Positions 25,845 to 34,825 of a DNA stretch of 64,000 bases are shown here, in pieces. The first letter of the stretch is position 1, and each line of letters starts with the position of its first letter. The translations under genes and the position numbers were made by a program. Origin of the DNA: CAZMCH01 sp964564735 (GTDB lineage Bacteria; Poribacteria; DTPJ01); contig CAZMCH010000006.1 in the NCBI GenBank assembly GCA_964564735.1, positions 1-64,000 on the forward strand, read 5' to 3'. The notes beneath the pieces are model-generated. The model had not been told where the DNA came from. It searched no databases and saw only the letters and a list, made by a program, of their open reading frames with translations.

Positions 25845-26549
25845 ATGCGTATCCTTTTTTTGATATTATCTGGTATATTATTGGTAACTTTTTATTCATG
25901 TTTCGATCAAGATGAATATGATTCAATGCGAAGAAAAATGGTTGATGAGCAGATAATTGCGCGTGGTATAAGAGATAGGCGGGTGATAAATGCAATGTTA
26001 AAAGTTCCTCGTCATTTATTTGTTCCTTATATTATGCAAAGAAATGCTTATGATGACAAGCCATTACCAATTGGTGAAGGGCAGACAATATCGCAACCGT
26101 ATATAGTAGCAATAATGACGGAGTTGTTAGAATTGCAGGGCAAGGAGAAGGTGCTTGAGATTGGGACAGGTTCTGGTTATCAGGCGGCTATTTTGGCAGA
26201 GATAGTGGAGCAAGTATATACAATTGAAATTGTTAAGGCTTTGGCACAATCCGCAGATAAACGGTTATCAGAAATGGGCTACAAGAACATAACAGTAAAA
26301 TATGGTGATGGTTATCAGGGGTGGAAGGAATATTCGCCCTTTGATGGAATCATAGTTACTGCTGCGCCAGATCATATACCACAGCCATTAATAGAACAAC
26401 TTAGGATCGGTGGAAGAATGATTATACCGGTGGGTTCAGAATATCAGGAGTTGAAGCTGATAAGGAAAACAGAACAGGGAATTATTGAGGCAGACATTAT
26501 ACCAGTTAGATTTGTTCCGATGACTGGTGAGGCACAGAAAAAAGAATGA
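25845..26549 (+). CDS. pcm: Protein-L-isoaspartate O-methyltransferase, apparently exported
   Basis: 234 residues from the ATG at 25845, nine bases after GGGAG; the ATG at 25836 touches that Shine-Dalgarno sequence. The first 20 residues are hydrophobic (ILFLILSGILLVTFYSCF) and look like a signal or lipoprotein peptide, unusual for this normally cytoplasmic repair enzyme. The catalytic domain is complete: PRHLFVP, DKPLPIGEGQTISQPYIVA, the SAM-binding GTGSGYQAAILAEI, and TAAPDHIPQPLIEQL. It repairs isoaspartyl damage in proteins. Export would imply periplasmic repair, which needs SAM outside the cytosol and so is uncertain. Confidence 0.9.
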   Translation: MRILFLILSGILLVTFYSCFDQDEYDSMRRKMVDEQIIARGIRDRRVINAMLKVPRHLFVPYIMQRNAYDDKPLPIGEGQTISQPYIVAIMTELLELQGKEKVLEIGTGSGYQAAILAEIVEQVYTIEIVKALAQSADKRLSEMGYKNITVKYGDGYQGWKEYSPFDGIIVTAAPDHIPQPLIEQLRIGGRMIIPVGSEYQELKLIRKTEQGIIEADIIPVRFVPMTGEAQKKE

Positions 26550-26560
26550 AGCAATAAAAA

Positions 26561-26588
26561 GCCATTTGTTTCACGTGAAACAAATGGC
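26561..26588. promoter_or_regulatory. parS centromere site (exact consensus) inside a 28-base palindrome
   Basis: TGTTTCACGTGAAACA at 26567-26582 is identical to the consensus ParB-binding parS site. The palindrome extends perfectly to GCCATT...AATGGC, 28 bases in all. It lies in the gap between two convergent genes about 11 kb from the dnaA-dnaN origin, as expected for origin-proximal parS. The extended arms might also act as a terminator hairpin. Confidence 0.93.
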
Positions 26589-26636
26589 ACAATGCAGTAA
26601 AAGTTAAGATACAATTGTTTATATTAATTAATTTAC

Positions 26637-27419
26637 TCATTCATTTTTATTCCATAGTTCATATACTTTATCTCGGCTTGCTAGGAGATAGCGTTTATCC
26701 CGAGAGAATACTTCTAAGGTAATTGTTCCATCATATTCATATTTTTTTAGACTATTTATCACTTTATCCCAGCTAATTAGACCAGCCCCCAAAGGCAGAT
26801 GTAGGTCTGTGGTTCCACCTTTATTATCTGAAAAATGCACATGGCTCAATTTCCTATGAAAGTTCTTAAGCAATTCCTCTGTCCTGTTTTCATCTGTATT
26901 GAGATTGGCATGACCAACATCGAGATGAAATTTAAGTTCTGGGACCTTATCAAAAAGCATTTGGAGTTCCTCAGCATTGCCAAACAGCCTCATTGTATTT
27001 TCTATCATTAGCTCTATGTCATATTTTATTGCTTCTTGGGTGGCAAGTTTTATTGATTTTATATTCCTTGCTAAGGCACGATCTTTGTTAAGAATCTGTG
27101 CTGATTGCTCATCTGCATGTATATTTACCTTATATATGCCTAGTGCATGAAATATCTCAAAACAATTGCATAATTCCCTTAAAGCTAATTCACAGAAGCT
27201 ATTAAAAGGCGATGCCAATGGCAAGTAATATGCAGTATGACCTATTGCCTCAAGTTCGTATTTTTCCAATATTTCTCTTATGGAATCGATGTTTATATTA
27301 CCAGCATAAGCTTCCGGAGGCTCCAGTGTTAGATCAACGAAATCGAACTTATTTTCCCCGATCCATTGCAATTCCTTAATTAAATCGCCCATAGGATTAT
27401 TCATCGCCCCGATTTTCAC
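26637..27419 (-). CDS. Sugar phosphate isomerase/epimerase (xylose isomerase-like TIM barrel)
   Basis: 260 residues; GTG start preceded by AAAGGTGA. TIM-barrel motifs of the AP endonuclease 2/xylose isomerase family: metal ligands in LMIENTMRLFG (Glu), LKFHLDVGHANL (Asp, His) and LSHVHFSDNKGGTTDLHLPLGAG (His, Asp), ending TITLEVFSRD (Glu). The metal site appears complete. The substrate is unknown. It is the last gene of the minus-strand series gyrB-gyrA-TPR-isomerase and converges with pcm across the parS site. Confidence 0.85.
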   Translation of the reverse strand: MKIGAMNNPMGDLIKELQWIGENKFDFVDLTLEPPEAYAGNINIDSIREILEKYELEAIGHTAYYLPLASPFNSFCELALRELCNCFEIFHALGIYKVNIHADEQSAQILNKDRALARNIKSIKLATQEAIKYDIELMIENTMRLFGNAEELQMLFDKVPELKFHLDVGHANLNTDENRTEELLKNFHRKLSHVHFSDNKGGTTDLHLPLGAGLISWDKVINSLKKYEYDGTITLEVFSRDKRYLLASRDKVYELWNKNE

Positions 27420-27498
27420 TTGTCACCTTTGCTTTCTGATTATGGCATTATACTAACATTATTTGGTATGGCTCAAATAAGTAAGAAAATTCCAAAAT

Positions 27499-29067
27499 CT
27501 ATTTTTCCACCTTATTTCCAGAATCGATCTGGGCATAAAGGTCATTTAATTTCTGCCTAAGTCTTGCTTTATTTGGCTTTAACTCGAGTGCCTTTTCCCA
27601 TTCTTGAATAGCTCTTTGTGTATATTCGCCTCCTTTTGTTAAATAGGCTTCACCAAGATGCTCATAAATCTCATGATCATAGGGGGATAATTCGGCAGCT
27701 CTCTCAAGTTCAGATATTGCTTCGTCTAACTTACCAGCTTTCAAATATGCCCAACCAAGACTATCTCTATAAGCTCCGTTATTAGGATCAATTGCTAATG
27801 CTTTCTGTATATAACCGATTGCTAATTCTAATTCTTCATTGTTTTCAACAAGCAAGTATCCCAGATAATTATAGGCTTCAGCATCATTAGGTTTGAGCCA
27901 GATAAGTTTGCCAAGATGCTTTTTCGCCATTTCAATATTGCCCTTTGCATCATAAACTATCGCTATATCAAAGTTCAAGTTTATGTTTTTTTGGTCCTTC
28001 TGCATTGCACTATTATATAGCTCAATGGAATAATCAAAATTTCTGTTTGCAGTTTTTATATCACCTTTTTCTTTATATGCCATACCCATCTTATAATATG
28101 CCTCAGCAAGTATATGCTCTTTTAATGAGTTTTTTTTGCTTATTAGATCATTTGCTATTGATATTGCCTTATCATATTCTTCATTTGCGGTATAAAGCTG
28201 AGCCAATAGAAGTAATACATCAGGATATTGAGGCACCCGTTTAATTACTATAATACATTCCTCAATAGCTTCGCGGTTTCTATTTAGATTTGCATACATA
28301 AGCGCTAACTGGAAATGTGCATCAAGATGATTCTCATCAATCATCGTAGCGGCTTTCATTTCCTCAATGGCTTTGTTTATCTCTCCAGATTTGGAATATG
28401 ATATACCTAGACGATAACGAAGCTCTGCATCATAGGGACGTATTTTTATCAAGCTTGAATAAGCAGTTGCTGCCAAATGATATTCTTCAGCATCATAAGC
28501 CAATGACGCTAGGTAAATCTGCGCTCGTAAATGCTCTGGATTAGCTTCGGCGGATTTCCTAAACTCCTCAAGAGCGCCAGCCTTATCTTGCTCTATCTTA
28601 TATTTAATTGAGCCATATAAAAAATGTGCATCTGCATTATTTGGGTCAAATTCTAAAGCAGTTTCAACATTTGATTTTGCTTTCCTATAATCACCAGTAT
28701 TCAATGATATTTCAGCAATTTTTGTATATAAAAAAGCAGACCTAGCATCAAATCCTATTGCCTCATTATAAAATACAGATGCCATATCATAGCTGCTATT
28801 TTCAGCAGATTTATCACCAATAGATCTAGCAATCTCTGCCATTTTTTCCCAGTAAATTGCCTTTGAAACTGCTGAAAAAACATGAATATTGGGGTCATTT
28901 ATTGGCAAAATATCAAACAGATCGTTAGATTCTTCGTTTTGAGCTTTTGCTGAATATGGAAAAGCAAAAATTAGACCAGCGCAGATAAATAATAATAAGT
29001 ATAAAATATCTACATTACTGGTTCTTATTTTTTCCTTATGCCTTTTTGGATAATATAAAGCAAACAT
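27499..29067 (-). CDS. TPR-repeat protein with N-terminal membrane segment
   Basis: 522 residues. A hydrophobic segment (ILYLLLFICAGLIFAFPYSAKA, about residues 25-45) acts as signal or anchor. The rest is about eleven tetratricopeptide repeats with the W/L-G-Y-A-P spacing (DAHFLYGSIKY, AELRYRLGISYSKSG, AEAYNYLGYLLVEN, GAYRDSLGWAYLKAGK). TPRs mediate protein-protein contacts; partners here are unknown. GGGAG precedes the ATG. It follows gyrA by 57 bases on the same strand. Confidence 0.9.
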   Translation of the reverse strand: MFALYYPKRHKEKIRTSNVDILYLLLFICAGLIFAFPYSAKAQNEESNDLFDILPINDPNIHVFSAVSKAIYWEKMAEIARSIGDKSAENSSYDMASVFYNEAIGFDARSAFLYTKIAEISLNTGDYRKAKSNVETALEFDPNNADAHFLYGSIKYKIEQDKAGALEEFRKSAEANPEHLRAQIYLASLAYDAEEYHLAATAYSSLIKIRPYDAELRYRLGISYSKSGEINKAIEEMKAATMIDENHLDAHFQLALMYANLNRNREAIEECIIVIKRVPQYPDVLLLLAQLYTANEEYDKAISIANDLISKKNSLKEHILAEAYYKMGMAYKEKGDIKTANRNFDYSIELYNSAMQKDQKNINLNFDIAIVYDAKGNIEMAKKHLGKLIWLKPNDAEAYNYLGYLLVENNEELELAIGYIQKALAIDPNNGAYRDSLGWAYLKAGKLDEAISELERAAELSPYDHEIYEHLGEAYLTKGGEYTQRAIQEWEKALELKPNKARLRQKLNDLYAQIDSGNKVEK

Positions 29068-29124
29068 TGTAATCTCCCAAAAGTATATATGATTATTAAC
29101 AAAAGAATGAGACTCAAAGAAATA

Positions 29125-31629
29125 CTACTCGTCCTCTTCTAATTCATCTGTATTATTGAGAAGAGATATAGAATCGCCATTTTTTTCTATGTCATTCTCA
29201 TTATCTTCTGATATAGCGACTCTTGCTATATCGCTTACCAAGTCATCTGGTTGCAAAGCTATAAGCCGAACCCCTTGAGTATTTCTTCCAATAGACCTAA
29301 CTCCACTAATTGGTAATCTTATGATCATTCCACCTGTTGTCATTACAATAAGTTCATCGCTATCTGTAACGCTTTTCATTCCTACCACAGCACCATTTCT
29401 AAGACTTGTCTTTATTGCGATAATGCCTTTGCCACCTCGTCCTTGTTTTCTATATTCTGACATATCGGTACGTTTGCCATAGCCCTTTTCTGTGACAACC
29501 AAGAGAGTTGATGCTTCATCAGCAATTGACATACCTACAACAAAATCTTTTGCGCTTAGAGAAATCCCCTTAGCCCCTATGGCTTGCCTTCCCATAGGTC
29601 TAACTTCGGTTTCTGAAAATCTTATGGACATACCATTATGTGTAACTATTATAACGTCTTGATTACCATCAGTTAGTTTCACATCCATAAGATTATCATC
29701 ATCTTTAAGCCCCACGGCGATTATACCTCGCCCCATAGGATTGGAGTATTCTGAAAGATTTGTTTTTTTAACCATGCCTTTCTTTGTTACCATAAACACA
29801 TAATGCTTATCATCAAATTCCTTAACAGGCACAAATGCAGTTATTTTTTCATTTTGTTCAACCTGAAGTAAATTTACGACTGCCTTTCCTCGTGATAGCC
29901 TGCTTTCTTCTGGGATCTCAAATACCTTCAACCAATAGCACTTTCCCTTATCTGTAAAAAATAAGATATATTGATGGGTTGATGCAATAAATAAATGCTC
30001 AAGAAAATCCTCTTCTTTAGCCCCTGATCCTCTAACACCGACACCGCCCCTATGTTGTTTTCTATATGTAGAAAGCGATATTCTCTTTATATAGCCAGTA
30101 TGTGAAATAGTAACTATCATATCTTCTTCAGCAATAAGGTCCTCAATTGAGAATTCACCTTCATCTTGCACGATCTCGGTTCTACGATCATCACCATATT
30201 TTTCTTTTAATTCAAGAAGTTCCTTTTTTATAATATTTCTAATAAGTGCATCACTAGCGAGAATAGAACGCAATTCTTGAATATTTATCAATACTTCAGC
30301 ATATTCATCGTCAACTTTTTTTCTTTCAAGCCCTGTTAATCTTTGTAGCGTCATATCAAGGATGGCGCGAACTTGTGCCTCAGAGAACTTAAATCTATCT
30401 ATAAGTCCATCTTTTGCATCAGCGGGGGATTCAGCCTTTCTAATTATTGCAACAATGGCATCCATATTAGCAAGGGCAATCTTTAGACCCTCAAGTATAT
30501 GAGCGCGCCTCAAAGCTCTATCCAAATCAAATCTCGTTCGCCTTATAATAACTTCTATGCGATGCTCAATATAATAATGAAGCATTTGCTTGATATTTAA
30601 CACTTTTGGTTGGTTATTTACTAGCGCAAGCATATTAGCGCCAAAGGTTGTTTGCATTGATGTATGCTTATAAAGCTGATTCAAGACAACCTTAGCCATC
30701 TCATCTCTTTTTAGCTCAATCACAAGTCTTATTCCATCTTTATCTGACTCATCTCGTAAGTCAGATATTCCAGTTATCGTCTTTGCACGAACAAGATTAG
30801 CGATCTGCTCTTTCATCTTTGTCTTGTTGACCTGATATGGTATCTCTGTAACAATGATGCTCTCTTTTCCACTTTTGGATTTTTCAATGACAACCCTAGC
30901 CCTCATTACAACAGAGCCTCTACCAGTCATATAGGCATCTTTTATGCCTTGACGACCAAGTATTAGCCCTCCGGTTGGGAAATCAGGTCCTGTAAGCACT
31001 TTCATCAGTTCATCAATAGAAACATTCGGATTTTCCAATAGCAAAATTGTTGCGTCAACAACCTCACATATATTATGTGGAGGAATATTCGTAGCCATTG
31101 CAACAGCAATACCAGAAGTTCCATTTACAATAAGATTTGGAAGTTTGGATGGCAAAACGACAGGTTCTTGTAATCTTTCATCATAATTCGGTCTGAAGTC
31201 AACCGCATTTTTATTTATATCGGTAAGCATTTCGCCAGCAATTGCAGACATACGTGCCTCTGTATAACGCATTGCACCTGGTGGGTCGCCGTCTATAGAA
31301 CCGAAATTGCCTTGTCCATCAACAAGCATATATCGCATGGAAAAATCCTGCGCCATACGAACAAGCGTGCCGTATATAGGGCTATCTCCATGAGGATGAT
31401 ATTTACCCATGACCTCACCAACTATGGTCGCGCATTTAACAGTTGCCTTATCATGTGTTACGCCAATTTGGTGCATCGCAAAAAGTATTCGGCGAATACT
31501 AGGTTTTAACCCATCACGAACATCAGGTAAAGCCCTATTTACAATAACACTCATAGAGTAATTAAGATAGGATTCTTTTAACTCGTCCTCAATATCTCTT
31601 GAAACAATTTTTTCTCCGATTGGTAGCAT
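29125..31629 (-). CDS. gyrA: DNA gyrase subunit A
   Basis: 834 residues, breakage-reunion subunit of gyrase. Residue numbering matches E. coli at the N-terminus: the catalytic tyrosine is Y122 in AMRYTEARM and the quinolone-binding loop reads HGDSPIYG at 80-87. Ser83 is kept but the position of E. coli Asp87 is Gly. The C-terminal pinwheel contains a GyrA-box variant (KQGRGGKG), which separates it from ParC. A short acidic tail ends the protein. It follows gyrB by 181 bases; that gap contains a parS-like site. Confidence 0.97.
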   Translation of the reverse strand: MLPIGEKIVSRDIEDELKESYLNYSMSVIVNRALPDVRDGLKPSIRRILFAMHQIGVTHDKATVKCATIVGEVMGKYHPHGDSPIYGTLVRMAQDFSMRYMLVDGQGNFGSIDGDPPGAMRYTEARMSAIAGEMLTDINKNAVDFRPNYDERLQEPVVLPSKLPNLIVNGTSGIAVAMATNIPPHNICEVVDATILLLENPNVSIDELMKVLTGPDFPTGGLILGRQGIKDAYMTGRGSVVMRARVVIEKSKSGKESIIVTEIPYQVNKTKMKEQIANLVRAKTITGISDLRDESDKDGIRLVIELKRDEMAKVVLNQLYKHTSMQTTFGANMLALVNNQPKVLNIKQMLHYYIEHRIEVIIRRTRFDLDRALRRAHILEGLKIALANMDAIVAIIRKAESPADAKDGLIDRFKFSEAQVRAILDMTLQRLTGLERKKVDDEYAEVLINIQELRSILASDALIRNIIKKELLELKEKYGDDRRTEIVQDEGEFSIEDLIAEEDMIVTISHTGYIKRISLSTYRKQHRGGVGVRGSGAKEEDFLEHLFIASTHQYILFFTDKGKCYWLKVFEIPEESRLSRGKAVVNLLQVEQNEKITAFVPVKEFDDKHYVFMVTKKGMVKKTNLSEYSNPMGRGIIAVGLKDDDNLMDVKLTDGNQDVIIVTHNGMSIRFSETEVRPMGRQAIGAKGISLSAKDFVVGMSIADEASTLLVVTEKGYGKRTDMSEYRKQGRGGKGIIAIKTSLRNGAVVGMKSVTDSDELIVMTTGGMIIRLPISGVRSIGRNTQGVRLIALQPDDLVSDIARVAISEDNENDIEKNGDSISLLNNTDELEEDE

Positions 31630-31752
31630 TTTTCTACATCCAGTTCTAATTTTGAGGTTTAAATATTACTTCTCCAAAAGTTACTTATATGATTTTATAT
31701 AATATAAATTCATCAAAGATGGTCAAAATCTATATAACATATTTGACAAAAT

Positions 31753-31768
31753 GGTTTCACGTGAAACA
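31753..31768. promoter_or_regulatory. parS-like site 2 between gyrB and gyrA
   Basis: GGTTTCACGTGAAACA differs from the parS consensus only at the first base and keeps the full 14-base palindrome GTTTCACGTGAAAC. It lies in the gyrB-gyrA gap, about 5.7 kb from dnaA-dnaN. With 26567-26582 it gives two origin-proximal sites. Confidence 0.85.
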
Positions 31769-31810
31769 ATTATGTCAGACCGAATAAATAATATATTTCT
31801 TATCAGGTAA

Positions 31811-34306
31811 TTAAGAGCCATATATATCCAGATTTGTCACTTGAAGGGCATATTTTTCTATAAATTCCCTGCGCGGTTCAACCTTACTTCCCATAAGCGT
31901 TGTGAACATCTGATCCGCTTCTACCACATCATCTAGCTTAACCTGAACAAGAGTTCTCACCGAAGGCTCCATCGTTGTTGTTCTTAGCTGTTCGGCGTTC
32001 ATTTCAGATAGACCTTTATATCGCTGGACGTTGATTCCGCCTTTTCCTATTTCAATAATCTTTTCAAGTAATTCCTTTGTTGATGACGCAGTATGTTCTG
32101 AACCGTCCTTTTCTTCAATTCTAAAAAGAACTGTCTTATTTGCTCTATTCTCTTCATCAGATATACTCTCTGTCCAATTATCATCATCAGAAATAATTAG
32201 ATCAGCAGGCAAAATATCTCTCTTGGCAAATTTCTCAAGAATCTGATTTATTTCTTTAATTTCGTGTATATCAGAGGCTTCCTCAATTAATACTTCTGGT
32301 TCTTTTTCATCTTCGGTCTGATTTTCTTTATTTAGCATATCAAGTTGCTCAGGTTCTTTTTCTTCTTCAGTATTTTCAGGTTCCAATTCTTCCTCAATCA
32401 AATCACCCTCAAACCTGTAATATTCGCCCTTACCTGTTTTTACCTTATATAGTGGTGTTTCAGTTTTATTGACAAACCAGTCCTTAAATAATCTATCGGA
32501 ATCAATGCCCCTAAGACGTAGGCTATTCAACTGCTCTTCAAGTGAATAAATAAGTCCTATAACCTGATTTGCCTGAAGATCGGTATAAGGTCTCTCTGAT
32601 CTAACATTAAATATTGTGATATTCTCTAAGGCTAATTCAATTAGATGATTTGTCATCTCTTCTTCTGTGTTGATATACTTTTCCTTCTTGCCTTTATAAA
32701 CTCTGTATAATGGTGGTTGAGCAACATAAAGATGACCTTTTTGAATGAGTTCAGACATTTGACGATAGAAGAATGTCAAAATAAGCGTCCTTATATGTGC
32801 GCCGTCAACATCAGCATCAGCCATTATTATAACCTTGCCATATCTTAACTTTGATAAATCAAAGTCATCTTGACCGATCCCAGTTCCAAGCGCGGTAATC
32901 AAAGTCCTAATTGTAGGATTAGCAAGCACCTTATCTAAACGCCATTTTTCAACGTTAATGCTCTTGCCTCTCATGGGCAAAATTGCCTGAAATCTGCTAT
33001 CTCTTGCCTGTTTTGCTAACCCACCTGCAGAAATACCTTCAACCAAAAATAACTCGCTATTTTCAGCGTCTTTTTCACGACAATCAGCCAGCGTTTCTGG
33101 TAATGAAGCGTCATCAAGCGCACCTTTACGCCTTGTTAATTCCCTTGCTTTTCTTGCCGCTTCACGCGCTTGGGCTGCCATAACACTTTTCTGAACTATT
33201 GCCTTTGCAACAGAAGGATTTTCCTCGAGATATGTGCCTAAATCCTCATTAACAACTGATTCAACGATACCCTGAACTTCCCTATTTCCAAGCTTATCCT
33301 TCGTCTGTCCTCCAAACTGAGGTTCAGGCACTTTTACACTAACAACAGCGGTCAAACCTTCTCTTATATCATCGCCTTGTAAACTAGCATCAGAACCTTT
33401 CAATAGATTTCTACTTTTTGCATAATCATTGAATACCCTTGTCAAAGATGATCTAAATCCAGTTAAATGAGTTCCGCCGTTGTGGGTATTAATATTATTT
33501 GCAAAACTGAAAACCTGCTCAGAATATTCATCGGTAAACTGCAAAGCTACCTCGACAATAACATTATCTCGTTCCTTAAAAATATATATCGGATCGCTAT
33601 GTAATGTGGTTTTATTTTGATTCAAAAGCTGAACAAAAGAAACAATTCCACCCTCATAATGAAAAACACGTTCTCTACTTGTTCTCTCGTCAAGAAGTGT
33701 TATCTTTATTCCCTTATTCAAAAAAGCTAGTTCACGGAGGCGATTTGATAAATTATCAAAACTAAACTCTATACTATCAAAAATAGTCTTATCTGGCAAA
33801 AAATGATGTGTAGTTCCTGTGCTTTTTGATTTACCAACAACCTCCAATTCAGTTACTGGTTTGCCGTATTCATATCTTTGCCGATATATATTACCATTTT
33901 GTCTAACTTCGACTAGAAACCATTCTGATAAAAAATTAACAACGGTTAGACCGACACCATGTAAACCGCCTGCCACTTTATAGCCAATGCTGTTTCTTCC
34001 GTCAAACTTTCCGCCAGAGTGTAACTCTGTCATTATAACCTCAAGGGCAGGTCTTCCACTTTCGTGCATATCAATAGGAATACCACGACCATTATCACTT
34101 TCTGAAACGCTATTATCTGGATGTATAGTAACCTCTATTTCATTGCAATATCCAGCTATAGCTTCATCAATACTATTGTCAACCAGCTCCGTTACCAGCT
34201 GATGCAATCCATCAAAACTGGTATTGGCAATATACATGCTTGGTCTTTTCCTAACCGCTTCTAATCCCTCTAATACTTGAATATCTTTTGCAGTGTAATC
34301 TGACAT
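31811..34306 (-). CDS. gyrB: DNA gyrase subunit B
   Basis: 831 residues, ATPase subunit of gyrase. ATP-binding GHKL motifs (ELVDNSIDEAIAGYC, DNGRGIPIDMH, KVAGGLHGVGLTVVN), transducer QTKDKLGN, and TOPRIM (EGISAGGLAKQARD; IIMADADVDGAHIRTL) with the GyrB C-terminal QRYKGLSEMNAEQL. An insertion of roughly 200 residues inside the TOPRIM/tail region, including a very acidic, low-complexity stretch at about 635-680, makes it longer than the 640-residue short form and different from E. coli. It starts 34 bases after the DciA-like gene. Confidence 0.96.
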   Translation of the reverse strand: MSDYTAKDIQVLEGLEAVRKRPSMYIANTSFDGLHQLVTELVDNSIDEAIAGYCNEIEVTIHPDNSVSESDNGRGIPIDMHESGRPALEVIMTELHSGGKFDGRNSIGYKVAGGLHGVGLTVVNFLSEWFLVEVRQNGNIYRQRYEYGKPVTELEVVGKSKSTGTTHHFLPDKTIFDSIEFSFDNLSNRLRELAFLNKGIKITLLDERTSRERVFHYEGGIVSFVQLLNQNKTTLHSDPIYIFKERDNVIVEVALQFTDEYSEQVFSFANNINTHNGGTHLTGFRSSLTRVFNDYAKSRNLLKGSDASLQGDDIREGLTAVVSVKVPEPQFGGQTKDKLGNREVQGIVESVVNEDLGTYLEENPSVAKAIVQKSVMAAQAREAARKARELTRRKGALDDASLPETLADCREKDAENSELFLVEGISAGGLAKQARDSRFQAILPMRGKSINVEKWRLDKVLANPTIRTLITALGTGIGQDDFDLSKLRYGKVIIMADADVDGAHIRTLILTFFYRQMSELIQKGHLYVAQPPLYRVYKGKKEKYINTEEEMTNHLIELALENITIFNVRSERPYTDLQANQVIGLIYSLEEQLNSLRLRGIDSDRLFKDWFVNKTETPLYKVKTGKGEYYRFEGDLIEEELEPENTEEEKEPEQLDMLNKENQTEDEKEPEVLIEEASDIHEIKEINQILEKFAKRDILPADLIISDDDNWTESISDEENRANKTVLFRIEEKDGSEHTASSTKELLEKIIEIGKGGINVQRYKGLSEMNAEQLRTTTMEPSVRTLVQVKLDDVVEADQMFTTLMGSKVEPRREFIEKYALQVTNLDIYGS

Positions 34307-34339
34307 AGGTAGGCTTGTAGGCTAAATTTGCTTATTATC

Positions 34340-34825
34340 CTACTGACCCATCCCTCCTCTCATCTTTGTTAGTTTCTTTTGATTAATGAATAAATCCCTT
34401 AATAATAATCTCATTTCATCATCTTCCAATTTTGATACTATTTCATCTATTCTCTCAACATCATTCTGATTTAACTGAACATTATCAAACTCTTTGGCGT
34501 AATTTTCTCTCTCATTAACTTCCTTTTCCCTTTTATCAACTTTTCCTACACGAAAAACTATATCTTTAATAACGTCTTTTCCAGATAATAGGTTGATTTT
34601 TTCAATATACTTTCTCTTATACATCGACAATGTGTGCAAAACAACTGAGTCAGTAACATTCACAAACATTTTTCCATGAGCTATTCCAACAGCCTGTGTT
34701 CTACTAGCAATAGATGATGCAACATCATCCCAAAAAGCCAAAGACTTGCATTCATCAACACCATTACTCAGTCCTAGCTGATCCAATGTGCTTTCTAAGG
34801 CTGTCTTTATATTCTGCATTTCCAT
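34340..34825 (-). CDS. dciA: DUF721/DciA-like protein
   Basis: 161 residues. The N-terminal half (ALESTLDQLGLSNG, AFWDDVASSIASRTQAVGIAHGKMFVNVTDSVVLHTLSMYKRKYIEKIN) matches the DUF721 domain of DciA, the ancestral loader/operator of the replicative helicase DnaB in bacteria without DnaC. The C-terminal half is charged and divergent. Location between recF and gyrB is the usual place for DUF721 genes. The start overlaps the recF end by 62 bases. A later ATG at 34819 is equally possible. Confidence 0.82.
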   Translation of the reverse strand: MEMQNIKTALESTLDQLGLSNGVDECKSLAFWDDVASSIASRTQAVGIAHGKMFVNVTDSVVLHTLSMYKRKYIEKINLLSGKDVIKDIVFRVGKVDKREKEVNERENYAKEFDNVQLNQNDVERIDEIVSKLEDDEMRLLLRDLFINQKKLTKMRGGMGQ

